Numbered from the stretch's first letter, positions 51,618 through 61,488 are shown. The stretch: DNA of 64,000 bases from Vibrio neonatus (GCF_024346975.1 NZ_AP024885.1:496001-560000), one strand, 5' to 3'. Notes: generated by a model from the sequence alone, not told the origin. A program made the numbers and translations.

Positions 51618-52490
51618 TTAGCGCAGTTCAAGCCCGGCAATTTGATGCCAGTAGCCGTTACATTGACGGTCTTGAATGTGCAGAGGTTTAGAGCCTTGCT
51701 CATTGGCTTTGAAGGCGTCGATATTGTCGAAAGTGTCTAAGCCTAGTGGGCTCAAACGCACCACATCGACCAAACCGTGCATTGATGGAATGTCATTGCC
51801 TAAATTGTAGCAATAGCCTGACTGAGTCTGGATGCCGTTTAAATTAAATACGGTTTGACCCTCTTGGCTATCTACTTTAAGACCGGTTGGGTATTTTATG
51901 CAGCAAGTCTGGCAGTCGTCTTTCGCTTTGTTTTCGGCGCGAGCGGTAAAGCAACGTGCGGAATACGCTAGTGGCAGATAGCCGTGACTGAAGACTTCCA
52001 CTTCAAACTTATTGCGAATACCTAGCTCATCGCATTGCAACAAGGTGTTGTTTAGCCAATCACGAGATAACTCTACCGGCATACACCAACGAATCATGCC
52101 TTGTTTTAGGAATAGATTAAGGGTGCGTGCATTGTAAGTGTTGACCGCTGGGCCAACGACGAAAGGTACGCCTTTTTCGTGCGCTAACTGAATGCCTGAT
52201 ACATCGTTGGCTTCAATGGCAAAGTCGCCATTGTCGATGTACTTTTTCATGATATTGACTTCGCTTGGCGCTTCTAGCAATGCCATGGTTGACAGCACCA
52301 CTTGCTTACCCGAGTTAGAAAGATCTTTAGCAATATCAAACCAATGCTGCGGTTTGAGTTCGCGGCGTTTGGAACACACCGACTCACCCAAATAAATGAT
52401 ATCCGCGCTAGATTGCTTTGCTTGCTCATAAAAGCTTTCAACGTCTTGTTTTGGCCAAAAATAGAGTAGTGGCCCTAATGAATATTTCAT
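51618..52490 (-). CDS. ubiV: O2-independent ubiquinone hydroxylase subunit UbiV (YhbV)
   Basis: A 290-residue U32-family protein (E. coli 292). It forms a heterodimer with UbiU for the oxygen-independent ring hydroxylations of ubiquinone synthesis. 4Fe-4S ligands C39, C180, C193 and C196/C197 (SARCFTARAENKAKDDCQTCC) match E. coli C39/C180/C193/C197. ATG 52490 gives the family start MKYSLGPLLYFWPK and has GGAG 7 nt upstream; a longer open frame would run into ubiU. It is 13 nt after ubiU. Confidence 0.95.
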   Translation of the reverse strand: MKYSLGPLLYFWPKQDVESFYEQAKQSSADIIYLGESVCSKRRELKPQHWFDIAKDLSNSGKQVVLSTMALLEAPSEVNIMKKYIDNGDFAIEANDVSGIQLAHEKGVPFVVGPAVNTYNARTLNLFLKQGMIRWCMPVELSRDWLNNTLLQCDELGIRNKFEVEVFSHGYLPLAYSARCFTARAENKAKDDCQTCCIKYPTGLKVDSQEGQTVFNLNGIQTQSGYCYNLGNDIPSMHGLVDVVRLSPLGLDTFDNIDAFKANEQGSKPLHIQDRQCNGYWHQIAGLELR

Positions 52491-52503
52491 ATTAATTCTC
52501 CGA

Positions 52504-53517
52504 CTACTGCCATTTACGATGGTAGGCACCAAGGGTGGTTTGTGTTCCCTCTGAGACATTGGCTAATGCTCTGTCCCACTCAGGCTGTACTTGATAGTTT
52601 TCTGGGTTTCTTTGGTAAGCATCAATTGCCGCGCGCCAAGTGCGAGTAACTTGCTCTACATAAGCTGGGCTACGTTGACGACCTTCAATTTTTACCGATG
52701 CGACGTTTGCGGCAAACAGCTCTGGCAATAGCGATAAAGTGTTCAGGCTAGTGGGTTCTTCTAAGGCGTGATACAGCTTATTCTCGCCGTCAACCTCGGC
52801 ATTAAAACGGCCTTTACATAAGGTTGGGTAACCTGCGTTTTCGCCTGCGGCATAACGATCAATTAAGATCTCATTGAGGCGTGATTCAAGACCAGAGTCC
52901 GTTTCTTGCCAGCGTACATATTTGGCAGGGGAGCAAGCGCCCACTGTATTAGGAGATTCCCCAGTTAAATAGGAAGAGAGATAACAGCGACCTTCGGACA
53001 TGATGCAAAGACTGCCAAAGGCAAACACCTCTAGTTCTACATCTGAGGTGAGGTTACGAGAAAGCTGTTTCACTTGATGAATCGACAATACACGCGGCAA
53101 TACCACGCGTTTCACATTGAAGTTGCTGTGATAGTAGTCCACTGCAGCTACATTGGTGGCAGACGCCTGTACAGAGAGATGTAGCTCCAATTCTGGATAG
53201 TGAGTGGCGGCATATTCCAATACGGCGATATCTGCAACAATTAGGGCATCAATGCCATTTTGCGCAGCCATATCGACAGCATTAGTCCAACGCTCAAAAC
53301 CAGAGGGTTGAGCAAAGGTATTTAAGGCAACATGAATTTTTTTGTTGGCGTTATGCACATATTGAACAGCTTTTTCAAACTTTTTTCCGTTGAAATTGAG
53401 TCCGGCAAAGTGGCGTGCATTAGTGTCGTCTTTGAAGCCGACATAAACCGCATCAGCACCGCAATCAATAGCAGTTTTCAGTGCCGGTAAGTTACCGGCA
53501 GGGCAGAGTAGTTCCAT
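52504..53517 (-). CDS. ubiU: O2-independent ubiquinone hydroxylase subunit UbiU (YhbU)
   Basis: A 337-residue U32-family protein (E. coli 331), partner of UbiV. Cluster ligands C171, C178, C195 and C234 parallel E. coli C169/C176/C193/C232; the U32 signature reads EVFAFGSLCIMSEGRCYLSSY. I use the ATG at 53517 for the family start MELLCPAGNLPALK; an ATG at 53541 adds eight unrelated residues. It diverges from ubiT. The three-gene layout ubiT <> ubiU-ubiV is as in E. coli and supports anaerobic quinone synthesis. Confidence 0.95.
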   Translation of the reverse strand: MELLCPAGNLPALKTAIDCGADAVYVGFKDDTNARHFAGLNFNGKKFEKAVQYVHNANKKIHVALNTFAQPSGFERWTNAVDMAAQNGIDALIVADIAVLEYAATHYPELELHLSVQASATNVAAVDYYHSNFNVKRVVLPRVLSIHQVKQLSRNLTSDVELEVFAFGSLCIMSEGRCYLSSYLTGESPNTVGACSPAKYVRWQETDSGLESRLNEILIDRYAAGENAGYPTLCKGRFNAEVDGENKLYHALEEPTSLNTLSLLPELFAANVASVKIEGRQRSPAYVEQVTRTWRAAIDAYQRNPENYQVQPEWDRALANVSEGTQTTLGAYHRKWQ

Positions 53518-53638
53518 AATTCTGAGTAATTCACTGAGCAAATAGTAGAGCAGTGTAACGATTGATGGCGGAATGAGAATTGATATGGGGCAGTTTTAAT
53601 AGCCAGTTGGTTGTTTTTTGAACGGCATATCTTGGAGT

Positions 53639-53652
53639 TTGACTAAACTCAG
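53639..53652. promoter_or_regulatory. Candidate FNR site in the ubiU-ubiT gap
   Basis: TTGACTAAACTCAG agrees with TTGATNNNNATCAA at 7 of 10 fixed positions. It lies between the divergent ubiU and ubiT, where FNR control is expected from E. coli. Weak match. Confidence 0.35.
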
Positions 53653-53678
53653 TTCATTTCTGTCATTTATTCAGTATC

Positions 53679-54245
53679 ATGAGCGACATTATACGGATGA
53701 GAGACATAACTGTGCTTGAGAAAGTAAGACAACAATTAGTAGTGAATGCCGCGAATATCTTTCGTATTCCTGCCAAGTTAATGCCCGCTAAACTGCAGAG
53801 TTTCACCTTACTAGAAGGTTTGAAACTGGTATTTAAAGAAGCATTAGAAGATGGCGATTTTGAGTTTCTTGAAGGTAAATGGCTGAAAGTTTCTGTTAGT
53901 GATATGGACTTAAGTTGGTTTATTAGCTGTGAAGAAGGTGACTTAATGGTGAGCACTGAGGCAAAAGAGCATCAGGTGAGCTTTAGTGGTTCATTAAATG
54001 ATCTTGTTCTCATTGCGGGCAGAAAAGAAGACCCTGACACGCTATTTTTCCAACGTCGCTTGAGCATTGAAGGCGATACTGAACTAGGGTTAGAAGTTAA
54101 GAACTTAATGGACAGTGTTGATCTTGATGCACTACCGAAAGCGGTGAAAACGGCCTTAGAGCAATTAGCCACTTTTGTAGCAAAAGGGGTGCAGACTACT
54201 GCCAACGCGACCACTTCGGCAAGAGAGACTGAAAATGCTTATTAG
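53679..54245 (+). CDS. ubiT: Ubiquinone accessory factor UbiT (YhbT), SCP2-like
   Basis: A protein of up to 188 residues (E. coli 174) with an SCP2 lipid-binding domain, which carries ubiquinone intermediates for the anaerobic pathway. QALEDG-type EALEDGDFEFLEGKWLKV and RKEDPDTLFFQRRLSIEGDTELGLEVKNLMD are nearly identical to the E. coli protein. The start is uncertain: ATG 53679, ATG 53697, or GTG 53712; the last aligns best with the E. coli N-terminus and has GAGAG 8 nt upstream. Overlaps yhbS by 11 nt. Confidence 0.93.
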   Translation: MSDIIRMRDITVLEKVRQQLVVNAANIFRIPAKLMPAKLQSFTLLEGLKLVFKEALEDGDFEFLEGKWLKVSVSDMDLSWFISCEEGDLMVSTEAKEHQVSFSGSLNDLVLIAGRKEDPDTLFFQRRLSIEGDTELGLEVKNLMDSVDLDALPKAVKTALEQLATFVAKGVQTTANATTSARETENAY

Positions 54246-54738
54246 AACAGAAGCACCAGCAGATAATTTAGGAATTCTTGCACTGTTAAAGCATGCGTTT
54301 CCTACTGATGCTGAAGCAAATTTAGTCAACACATTGCGTGAGAACGGCAATATTACTTTAAGTATTGTGGCTAGCGATGATGAAGGCCGCGTGATTGGTT
54401 GTGCGCAATTTTCGCCTGTTACTTTGTCTGGTAATGATTACGGCTGGCAAGGGCTGGCTCCGGTTGCTGTGCATGAAGATTATCGCAATCAAGGCATTGC
54501 GGAGCGCATGATTAAAGAAGGCTTAGACTCGCTACTAGAGTTTGGCTATAGCGCTTGTGTCGTGTTAGGCGATCCCGCTTATTACTCTCGTTTTGGTTTT
54601 GCCCATTCGGAAGGAAAGCGTTTTCGCTGTCAGTGGGATTTACCTGAAGATGTTTTCCAAGTGCTCGATTTAACTGGAGAAAGCTTTGCAGGCTTATCTG
54701 GCCTTATCGAATACTGCCAAGAGTTTGATCAGTTCTAA
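54235..54738 (+). CDS. yhbS: YhbS-type GNAT N-acetyltransferase
   Basis: A 167-residue GNAT enzyme (E. coli YhbS 167). The acetyl-CoA loop is in LAPVAVHEDYRNQGIAERMIKEGL (about 76-99), and VLGDPAYYSRFGF is characteristic of the YhbS subgroup. Substrate not established. Begins within the end of ubiT, as in E. coli where yhbS follows yhbT. Confidence 0.9.
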   Translation: MLIRTEAPADNLGILALLKHAFPTDAEANLVNTLRENGNITLSIVASDDEGRVIGCAQFSPVTLSGNDYGWQGLAPVAVHEDYRNQGIAERMIKEGLDSLLEFGYSACVVLGDPAYYSRFGFAHSEGKRFRCQWDLPEDVFQVLDLTGESFAGLSGLIEYCQEFDQF

Positions 54739-54742
54739 GACT

Positions 54743-55147
54743 ATGCCGAATTTGAACTCAAGAGCAAAACTACTGGCCGAAATGGATATTGAGCAGTGGC
54801 AATTACAACATGCTGAGCGCCTTGAAGGTTATCAGCAACCTGCCATCTCTTTGCCTGATTCGGTGAAACTGCTGTTTGTCTCACCATTGATTCCAGCAGC
54901 TCAAGACGCCGAATTCTTACAAAAGGTGTTAAAGGCAATGCAGTTGCAACTGAGTGATTGTCGCCACCTTTATCCCAATCAAGTGTCCCAACTTAGCCAG
55001 CACCAATTACAGTGGGTGTGGTTTAGTGCCTGTGCCCCTATCGCTGTTGAAGGTGTAAAGGAGATCCATTCTCCTGCCTTGTCAGAGATTGATGGTCACA
55101 ACCAAAACCGTCGCCAACTATGGAATCAAATACAAAATAATGCCTAA
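54743..55147 (+). CDS. holD: DNA polymerase III psi subunit HolD
   Basis: A 134-residue protein (E. coli 137). Start MPNLNSRAKLLAEMDIEQWQLQ matches the family; ATG 54743 lies 4 nt after yhbS. Psi couples the clamp loader to chi and SSB. The assignment is supported by the IEQW-type N-terminus and by the directly following rimI, the holD-rimI pair known from E. coli. Confidence 0.88.
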   Translation: MPNLNSRAKLLAEMDIEQWQLQHAERLEGYQQPAISLPDSVKLLFVSPLIPAAQDAEFLQKVLKAMQLQLSDCRHLYPNQVSQLSQHQLQWVWFSACAPIAVEGVKEIHSPALSEIDGHNQNRRQLWNQIQNNA

Positions 55148-55583
55148 TCTTATCCCGTTAGCTTCAACACACTTAGACAGTGTATGGCAGATAGAATCCA
55201 CAGCGCACACTCATCCGTGGAAGCGCTCAATGATCGATGATCTTGCCAGTCGTGGCGCAATGCATTTTGCTTTTGAAAACGATGAGCAGTTGGTTGGCTA
55301 CTTCTATGCGCAGAATATTGTCGGTGAAGTGACACTACTTAATATTGCGGTTGCCCCAGAAAAACAAGGGCAGGGGATTGGTACGCAGTTGATAGAGTCT
55401 TTCATTGAATTATGCGAAAGCCAAGATGTAGAGAGCATCTGGCTAGAAGTGCGAGATTCTAACAAAAAAGCACAAACTCTGTATTTAAACGCAGGCTTTA
55501 ACGAAGTTGATAGACGCACCAATTACTACCCAACAGCGAGTGGTCGAGAAGATGCCATTATTATGAGCTACCTCTGCTTGTAA
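55140..55583 (+). CDS. rimI: Ribosomal protein S18 alanine N-acetyltransferase RimI
   Basis: A 147-residue GNAT enzyme (E. coli 148). The acetyl-CoA motif is in LNIAVAPEKQGQGIGTQLIESFI; WLEVRDSNKKAQTLYLNAGFNEVDRRTNYYP is the RimI hallmark. It acetylates the N-terminal alanine of S18. Start ATG 55140 overlaps the holD stop by 8 nt. Confidence 0.94.
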   Translation: MPNLIPLASTHLDSVWQIESTAHTHPWKRSMIDDLASRGAMHFAFENDEQLVGYFYAQNIVGEVTLLNIAVAPEKQGQGIGTQLIESFIELCESQDVESIWLEVRDSNKKAQTLYLNAGFNEVDRRTNYYPTASGREDAIIMSYLCL

Positions 55584-55613
55584 TTGAGCTTTTATATTTC
55601 TCAAAATGACATG

Positions 55614-55643
55614 AAACAGGTGAATTTATTCACCTGTTTTTTC
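55614..55643 (+). terminator. rimI terminator
   Basis: Stem AAACAGGTGAA / TTCACCTGTTT with TTTA loop and T run, 30 nt after the stop, in the 329-bp gap before hcp. Confidence 0.9.
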
Positions 55644-55795
55644 TTATATTGAATCACCATTTTCTTTTCTAAAATTCATCAACAAATAGCCACTTTAGCA
55701 CTTCTCTCATTGCTGAAAAATCCGCCACTTTTTTCTTGCTCATTTCTATTTTTTGTAAGTAAATGCAAACACTTATCATCTACTGCTGAATTTAT

Positions 55796-55809
55796 TTGAT
55801 CTAGATCAA
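55796..55809. promoter_or_regulatory. FNR site of hcp
   Basis: TTGATCTAGATCAA matches TTGATNNNNATCAA at every fixed position. It lies 104 nt before the hcp start and fits anaerobic activation by FNR. Confidence 0.85.
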
Positions 55810-55818
55810 GTGATCTTT

Positions 55819-55841
55819 AAGTTGCAATTTAAATGCTTCTT
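55819..55841. promoter_or_regulatory. NsrR site of hcp
   Basis: A 23-bp near-palindrome beginning AAGTTGCAATTT and ending AAATGCTTCTT agrees with the NsrR consensus at 20 of 23 positions. It is 9 bp downstream of the FNR site, so NsrR bound here would block transcription until nitric oxide destroys its cluster. Confidence 0.75.
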
Positions 55842-55912
55842 TTGAGTGGCGCTTACGACTAACATTTTGCGCCTGTAAACATATATTTTAAATATTACTT
55901 AAGGAAGGTTAA

Positions 55913-57574
55913 ATGTTCTGTATTCAGTGCGAGCAAACAATGCAAACTCCTGTTGCTAGTGGTTGTCAGTATGCAATGGGCATGTGTGGTAAAACATCAG
56001 AGATTTCTGACTTGCAAGACGTGTTGATTTATATTCTTCAAGGTGTCAGCGCATACGCAAATGCAGCTCGTAGCTTAGGTGTGGTTGATGTAGAAGCCGA
56101 TGCTTACGTACCTCAAGCATTCTTTGCAACACTCACAAACGTGAACTTTGATGATGCACGTTTAATCGAATACACAGAACAAGCGCTTTCTTACAAAGCA
56201 CGCCTAAAAGCAGCTTATGAAGCAGCGTGTCTAACGCAAAACGTAGAACCTAAAGTTCTTGAAGGTGCGGCTCAATTTACCATTGAAGCAGAAAAAGTAA
56301 CGCTACTAAACAAAGCCGCTGACGCAGCGCTAAACCACGACGTAACTGAAGTGGGTGAAGACATTCTTGGTCTACGTCTACTTGCACTATACGGCCTTAA
56401 AGGTGTAGCTGCGTACATGGAACACGCACGTATTCTTGGTCAACAAAAAGAAGACGTTTCGGCTGAATTCCACCGCATCATGGCTCGTCTGGGTGAGAAC
56501 CCAACTGAAATGAACGAACTACTTGAACTTGCAATGGCATGTGGTCACTTGAACTACAGCGTTATGCAAATGCTAGATCAAGGTGAGACAGAAGCATTTG
56601 GTCACCCGGTACCGACTAAAGTCAACATGAAGCCAATCGCAGGTAAAGCGATTCTAGTTTCTGGTCACGACCTAATCGACCTTAAATACATCCTTGAGCA
56701 AACTGCGGGTAAAGGCATCAATGTTTATACTCACGGTGAAATGCTTCCTGCACACGCCTACCCAGAGCTTGGTGGTAAACACCCTCACTTAGTAGGTAAC
56801 TACGGTAGCGCATGGCAGAATCAACAAAAAGAATTTGCTAACTTCCCTGGCGCAATCGTAATGACATCTAACTGTCTGATTAACCCAGAAACAAATGGTT
56901 ATGCGGATCGCATGTTCACTCGTAACATCGTAGGCTGGCCTGGCGTTGAGCATCACACTGGTCATGACTTCTCTTCAGTTATCGAGAAAGCACTTGAGTG
57001 TGAAGGCTTCAAGTTTGATGAGATCCCTCTTTACACAACCACTGGTTTCGCACGTAACGCTCTAATGGAAGCGGCACCTGCAGTAATCGAGCAAGTGAAA
57101 GCAGGCAACATTCGTCACTTCTTCCTTGTTGGCGGTTGTGATGGTGACAAAAAAGAGCGCAACTACTTTACTGAATTCACTAAAGCAGCACCTCAAGACA
57201 CACTAATCCTGACTCTAGCGTGTGGTAAATTTAAGTTTAACGATTTAGATTTCGGCGATGTGAACGGCATTCCTCGTCTATTAGATGTGGGTCAATGTAA
57301 CGATGCATACTCTGCAATTCAGCTAGCTCTTGCACTGGCTGATACATTTGAGTGTGGTGTAAACGAACTACCTCTATCTCTGATCCTATCTTGGTTTGAG
57401 CAAAAAGCGATTGCTGTACTGCTTACTCTACTTGCTCTAGGCATTAAAGATATCCGCGTAGGTCCTACGGCTCCAGCGTTCTTAACTGAGAACCTTCTGA
57501 ACCACCTACACGAGCAAACAGGTCTACGTTTGATCACAACTGTTGAACAAGATCTTGCTGACATCCTAGGTTAA
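55913..57574 (+). CDS. hcp: Hybrid cluster protein Hcp (nitric oxide reductase/S-nitrosylase)
   Basis: A 553-residue iron-sulfur enzyme (E. coli 550). N-terminal cysteines C3, C6, C18 and C25 (C-x2-C-x11-C-x6-C) mark the class that holds the first cluster; the hybrid-cluster ligands are in [18 protein letters not shown] [41 protein letters not shown] and SWFEQKA. It detoxifies low levels of NO under anaerobiosis. Preceded by FNR and NsrR sites and followed by its reductase hcr. Confidence 0.97.
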   Translation: MFCIQCEQTMQTPVASGCQYAMGMCGKTSEISDLQDVLIYILQGVSAYANAARSLGVVDVEADAYVPQAFFATLTNVNFDDARLIEYTEQALSYKARLKAAYEAACLTQNVEPKVLEGAAQFTIEAEKVTLLNKAADAALNHDVTEVGEDILGLRLLALYGLKGVAAYMEHARILGQQKEDVSAEFHRIMARLGENPTEMNELLELAMACGHLNYSVMQMLDQGETEAFGHPVPTKVNMKPIAGKAILVSGHDLIDLKYILEQTAGKGINVYTHGEMLPAHAYPELGGKHPHLVGNYGSAWQNQQKEFANFPGAIVMTSNCLINPETNGYADRMFTRNIVGWPGVEHHTGHDFSSVIEKALECEGFKFDEIPLYTTTGFARNALMEAAPAVIEQVKAGNIRHFFLVGGCDGDKKERNYFTEFTKAAPQDTLILTLACGKFKFNDLDFGDVNGIPRLLDVGQCNDAYSAIQLALALADTFECGVNELPLSLILSWFEQKAIAVLLTLLALGIKDIRVGPTAPAFLTENLLNHLHEQTGLRLITTVEQDLADILG

Positions 57575-57596
57575 TTCCTAAATAAACCAATCACAC

Positions 57597-57622
57597 AGAG
57601 GAGCCATAGGCTCCTCTTCTTT
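57597..57622 (+). terminator. Weak terminator between hcp and hcr
   Basis: Stem AGAGGAGCC / GGCTCCTCT with an ATA loop and a T-poor tail (TCTTTG). Probably lowers hcr expression relative to hcp rather than separating them. Confidence 0.6.
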
Positions 57623-57646
57623 GACTGCAAATAATGAGTTTTAAAG

Positions 57647-58630
57647 ATGCAACTGACCTGCACTGATATTCGACACGACACTTCTGATGTAACCACCTAC
57701 TGGTTTGAAACTGACAATGCGTTTGATTTTATCCCCGGACAATTTCTGCCTTTGGAAGTGGATATTGAAGGTACCACACACCAGCGATGCTACTCACTAG
57801 CGTCTTTGCCGGGTGAAAAAAAGTGCAGTTTGACCATTAAGCGTGTGGCGGGTGGACTGGTATCTAACTACCTTGCAGACAGCTTTGCGGTAGGCGATTC
57901 ACTGCGTTGTAGCAATGCGGCGGGTGACTTCCACCTTAACCTTGTCGATCAGCAACCTTTGCTGATGTTAAGTGCCGGTTCTGGTGTGACTCCAGTTTAC
58001 TCTATGCTGCAAGCTCGTTTAGCTGCCGATGCAGACGCTGATATCGTGTTCATTCACAGTGCAAGCACTCCAAGTGATCGCATTTACGTGCAAGAGCTTG
58101 AAGCACTGGCGGAAAAGCACAGTAATTTAAAACTGGTTTGGGCGGTAAGCCGTGAGCATGACCAAACTCTTTATCATGGACGTTTAAGCCAAGCGCTTTT
58201 GCAGTCTGTCGTGCCTGATGTGGCTTCTAGAACCGTACTTATGTGCGGTCCTGAAGCATATATGGAATCAGCAAAAGCATGGTTTGCAGCGCTAGGTATT
58301 GCACCTACTCAGGTTCATAACGAGCAGTTTCAAGCAGCAATTGATTTAGCGACGAATGCTTCGGATGTACAATCGCACACTTTGACAGTGAATGGCTCTG
58401 AAGTGTCTATTGCCGGTGATGAATCAGTGCTCGATGCGCTAGAAAAAGAAGGGTTACCTATTTTTGCCGCTTGTCGCGCAGGTGTGTGTGGCAGCTGTCG
58501 CTGTAAAGGCGATAAAGATAAGTTGGTGAGCGCGACAACTGGCCCGCTTAGCGAAGAAGACATAGAGCAAGGTTACTTCCTTGCCTGTGCCAGCCAAGTT
58601 AAAGATGATATGTTTGTCGAAATCGGCTAG
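57647..58630 (+). CDS. hcr: NADH oxidoreductase Hcr (Hcp reductase)
   Basis: A 327-residue FAD and 2Fe-2S protein (E. coli 322) that passes electrons from NADH to Hcp. FAD-binding domain (about 1-100, with RCYSLAS and GGLVSNYL), NAD-binding domain (about 103-215, LSAGSGVTPVYSML and MCGPEAYM), and a C-terminal plant-type ferredoxin domain with CRAGVCGSCRCKG and a distal FLACAS Cys. 72 nt downstream of hcp. Confidence 0.95.
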   Translation: MQLTCTDIRHDTSDVTTYWFETDNAFDFIPGQFLPLEVDIEGTTHQRCYSLASLPGEKKCSLTIKRVAGGLVSNYLADSFAVGDSLRCSNAAGDFHLNLVDQQPLLMLSAGSGVTPVYSMLQARLAADADADIVFIHSASTPSDRIYVQELEALAEKHSNLKLVWAVSREHDQTLYHGRLSQALLQSVVPDVASRTVLMCGPEAYMESAKAWFAALGIAPTQVHNEQFQAAIDLATNASDVQSHTLTVNGSEVSIAGDESVLDALEKEGLPIFAACRAGVCGSCRCKGDKDKLVSATTGPLSEEDIEQGYFLACASQVKDDMFVEIG

Positions 58631-58649
58631 TTTTTAGACTGATTTAACG

Positions 58650-58681
58650 AAGGCTCAACCTAAGGTTGGGCCTTTATTTTA
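58650..58681 (+). terminator. hcr terminator
   Basis: 11-bp stem AAGGCTCAACC / GGTTGGGCCTT (one G-T pair) with a TAA loop, followed by TATTTTAT. Confidence 0.75.
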
Positions 58682-58760
58682 TAGATAGATTGTGAAATGG
58701 CGCAGAATCAGCGAAAATAGCGCCAATTTTCGCCAGTGCACCAACCTAAAGAATTCGAAT

Positions 58761-60350
58761 ATGACCAATAGTCCATTTCAGCAAGAAGTGAGCAAGCGCC
58801 GTACGTTTGCGATTATCTCTCACCCGGATGCGGGTAAGACAACCATTACCGAAAAAGTATTGCTTTTCGGCAACGCGATCCAAAAAGCAGGTACGGTAAA
58901 AGGTCGTGGCTCGAACCAGCATGCAAAATCTGACTGGATGGAGATGGAAAAAGAACGTGGTATCTCGGTGACTACCTCCGTAATGCAGTTCCCATACAAT
59001 GAGTGTTTGGTAAACCTACTCGATACTCCGGGACACGAAGATTTCTCGGAAGATACCTACCGTACGTTAACTGCTGTTGACTCTTGTTTGATGGTGATCG
59101 ATGCCGCGAAAGGTGTCGAAGATCGTACTCGTAAATTGATGGAAGTAACCCGTCTACGCGATACGCCTATCGTAACCTTTATGAACAAATTAGACCGTGA
59201 TGTTCGCGATCCAATGGAAGTGCTTGATGAGGTGGAAAGTGAATTGAGCATGGCATGTGCACCAATCACTTGGCCTATCGGTTGTGGTAAAGAGTTTAAA
59301 GGTGTTTACCACATTCATCGTGATGAAACTATCTTGTACGAATCAGGCCACGGTCATGAAATCCAAGAAGTGCGCATCATCAAAGGTCTGGATAACCCAG
59401 AGCTAGATGCTGCGGTAGGTGAAGACCTAGCGGAAAGCGTTCGTGAAGAGCTTGAGCTTGTGATTGGTGCTTGTCCAGAGTTTGATCAAGAGTTGTTCCT
59501 AGCGGGCGAGCTGACGCCAGTCTACTTTGGTACCGCATTGGGTAACTTTGGTGTTGACCATATGCTTGATGGTTTGACTAAGTGGGCACCAGGCCCGCAA
59601 GATCGTGAAGCCAACGAGCGTAAAGTTGTAGCCACAGAAGAGAAGTTCTCGGGTTTTGTGTTTAAAATCCAAGCCAATATGGACCCTAAACACCGTGACC
59701 GTATCGCATTTATGCGCATCGTGTCAGGCACGTACACGCAAGGCATGAAAATGAACCATGTGCGTACTGGTAAAAACGTCAGCATTTCTGACGCAGTTAC
59801 CTTTATGGCTGGCGATCGTGCTCGCGCTGAAAAAGCGTATGCGGGTGACATTATCGGTCTACACAACCATGGCACCATCCAAATTGGTGACACCTTCACC
59901 CAAGGTGAAGGGCTGAAATTTGCCGGTATTCCTAACTTTGCGCCAGAATTGTTCCGTCGTATTCGCCTAAAAGATCCATTGAAACAAAAACAATTACTCA
60001 AAGGTCTAGTACAGCTTTCTGAAGAGGGTGCGGTGCAGGTATTCCGTCCATTACAAAACAACGATTTGATCGTTGGCGCGGTAGGTGTACTGCAGTTTGA
60101 TGTGGTAGTAGCGCGTCTTAAAGCGGAATACAACGTAGAAGCTATCTATGAAGGCGTTAACGTTGCAACCGCTCGCTGGGTTGAGTGTGACGACGCTAAG
60201 AAGCTAGAAGAGTTTAAACGTAAGAACCAAACCAACCTAGCCTTGGATGGTGGTGACAACCTTTCTTATGTTGCGCCAACTATGGTTAACCTAAACCTAG
60301 CCAAAGAGCGTTTCCCTGAAGTTGAATTCCGCGCCACTCGCGAGCACTAA
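58761..60350 (+). CDS. prfC: Peptide chain release factor 3
   Basis: A 529-residue GTPase, the exact length of E. coli RF3, which recycles RF1/RF2 after termination. G1 [13 protein letters not shown], then [14 protein letters not shown] and FMNKLDR. ATG 58761 is chosen to give [25 protein letters not shown]; an ATG at 58692 adds 23 residues and overlaps the hcr terminator region. A terminator follows. Confidence 0.97.
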   Translation: MTNSPFQQEVSKRRTFAIISHPDAGKTTITEKVLLFGNAIQKAGTVKGRGSNQHAKSDWMEMEKERGISVTTSVMQFPYNECLVNLLDTPGHEDFSEDTYRTLTAVDSCLMVIDAAKGVEDRTRKLMEVTRLRDTPIVTFMNKLDRDVRDPMEVLDEVESELSMACAPITWPIGCGKEFKGVYHIHRDETILYESGHGHEIQEVRIIKGLDNPELDAAVGEDLAESVREELELVIGACPEFDQELFLAGELTPVYFGTALGNFGVDHMLDGLTKWAPGPQDREANERKVVATEEKFSGFVFKIQANMDPKHRDRIAFMRIVSGTYTQGMKMNHVRTGKNVSISDAVTFMAGDRARAEKAYAGDIIGLHNHGTIQIGDTFTQGEGLKFAGIPNFAPELFRRIRLKDPLKQKQLLKGLVQLSEEGAVQVFRPLQNNDLIVGAVGVLQFDVVVARLKAEYNVEAIYEGVNVATARWVECDDAKKLEEFKRKNQTNLALDGGDNLSYVAPTMVNLNLAKERFPEVEFRATREH

Positions 60351-60387
60351 TTCACTTTACAGCACAATGAATACGCGTAATTAAGAG

Positions 60388-60416
60388 AAGCCAGTTGCAT
60401 GCAACTGGCTTTTTTG
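60388..60416 (+). terminator. prfC terminator
   Basis: AAGCCAGTTGC / GCAACTGGCTT palindrome (loop GCATGC) plus T6. Confidence 0.88.
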
Positions 60417-60501
60417 TTGTCTATTCTATGGCATAGAGTAGAGCTATCGTTAGATATAGTATTTCTTATTTTCTAACGATAAGTAGTGAGGAATACAATT
60501 A

Positions 60502-61278
60502 ATGTGGTTTGATACGCACTGTCATTTAGATTTTGCAGAATTTACTTCTCATCGTCAGGCATACAACGCACTGTTTGCTGAGCATGAGATTGCACGTTTT
60601 TTTGTACCTAGTGTTGGGCCTGATAATTGGCAGGATGTGCTGCAACTTAAAAAACAGCGTAATCATCAAGTAGGGCTTGGTATACACCCTTGTTTTTTAC
60701 AGCCTCTTATTGATGAGAATATTTTACAGCGGAGTTTGGATGAGTTGCATGCGTTAGCTTTGCAAAATCAAAATTCTCTTTCTGCTATCGGTGAGTGCGG
60801 ATTAGATAAGCGTATCGATGTCCCAATTGCCACCCAATTATCGGCCTTTCATTTTCAGATAGAGTTAGCTGAGCAATTACAACTTCCCTTAGTTATCCAT
60901 TCTGTTCAGCAACATCATAATATTCATGCATCGTTACAAATGAGGACTCGCGACAATCTTGGGGTAGTGCATGCATTTAGTGGTAACTATCAACAAGCAA
61001 AATCATTGCTCGATCTAGGGTTAAAAATTGGTGTTGGAGGGGTGATTACTTGGCCAACAGCACAAAAAACGCGTGAAGCAATAGCAAAGTTACCTTTAGA
61101 TTGTATTGTGCTAGAAACTGATGCTCCTGATATGAGAATCACAGGCTTTTCTCAACTACCTAATTCCCCTCATTTTTTACCTAAAATATTTAATCAGTTA
61201 GTTTTACTAAGAGAAGAAAGTGCTTCTATACTGGCTGATAGGATATGGAAAAATAGTGTTAACTTGTTTAGTAGATAA
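60502..61278 (+). CDS. yjjV: TatD-family metal-dependent hydrolase, YjjV type
   Basis: A 258-residue TIM-barrel hydrolase (E. coli YjjV 259). Metal ligands are seen in FDTHCHLDF (residues 3-11), IGECGLD (about 96-102), LVIHSVQQHH (His, about 132), GVVHAFSGN and LETDAPDM. The divergent QQHH in place of the usual RxAH/D after the third His points to YjjV rather than TatD or YcfH. E. coli YjjV lies near deoC too. The physiological substrate is unknown; DNase activity is likely. Confidence 0.88.
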   Translation: MWFDTHCHLDFAEFTSHRQAYNALFAEHEIARFFVPSVGPDNWQDVLQLKKQRNHQVGLGIHPCFLQPLIDENILQRSLDELHALALQNQNSLSAIGECGLDKRIDVPIATQLSAFHFQIELAEQLQLPLVIHSVQQHHNIHASLQMRTRDNLGVVHAFSGNYQQAKSLLDLGLKIGVGGVITWPTAQKTREAIAKLPLDCIVLETDAPDMRITGFSQLPNSPHFLPKIFNQLVLLREESASILADRIWKNSVNLFSR

Positions 61279-61315
61279 TTTCATTTATCTATGATAAATG
61301 AAGGTTTTTACGTAT

Positions 61316-61337
61316 AAATGTGACGGTTATCACTAAT
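61316..61337. promoter_or_regulatory. CRP site of nupC
   Basis: TGTGACGGTTATCACT (61319-61334) differs from TGTGA-N6-TCACA only in the last base. It is about 150 nt before nupC. A TTTGCATT about 15 nt downstream (61348-61355) is one base off a CytR octamer, so the usual CRP/CytR pair is possible. Confidence 0.7.
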
Positions 61338-61488
61338 AAAATGAATGTTTGCATTGAAAATTACTTCAAACGTGATCATTAACTAGTTTTACAAAGGGAT
61401 GGACTGTATAATCCATTTCGTTATGAACATTTTCTACAACATTTTTACACTTTTTTTTAAACATTTTAAAATAAGGAAGCCATAAACT

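Noticed and set aside
58692..58760. N-terminal extension of prfC
   Set aside because: The 23 extra residues do not resemble RF3, and the ATG at 58761 gives the exact family length.
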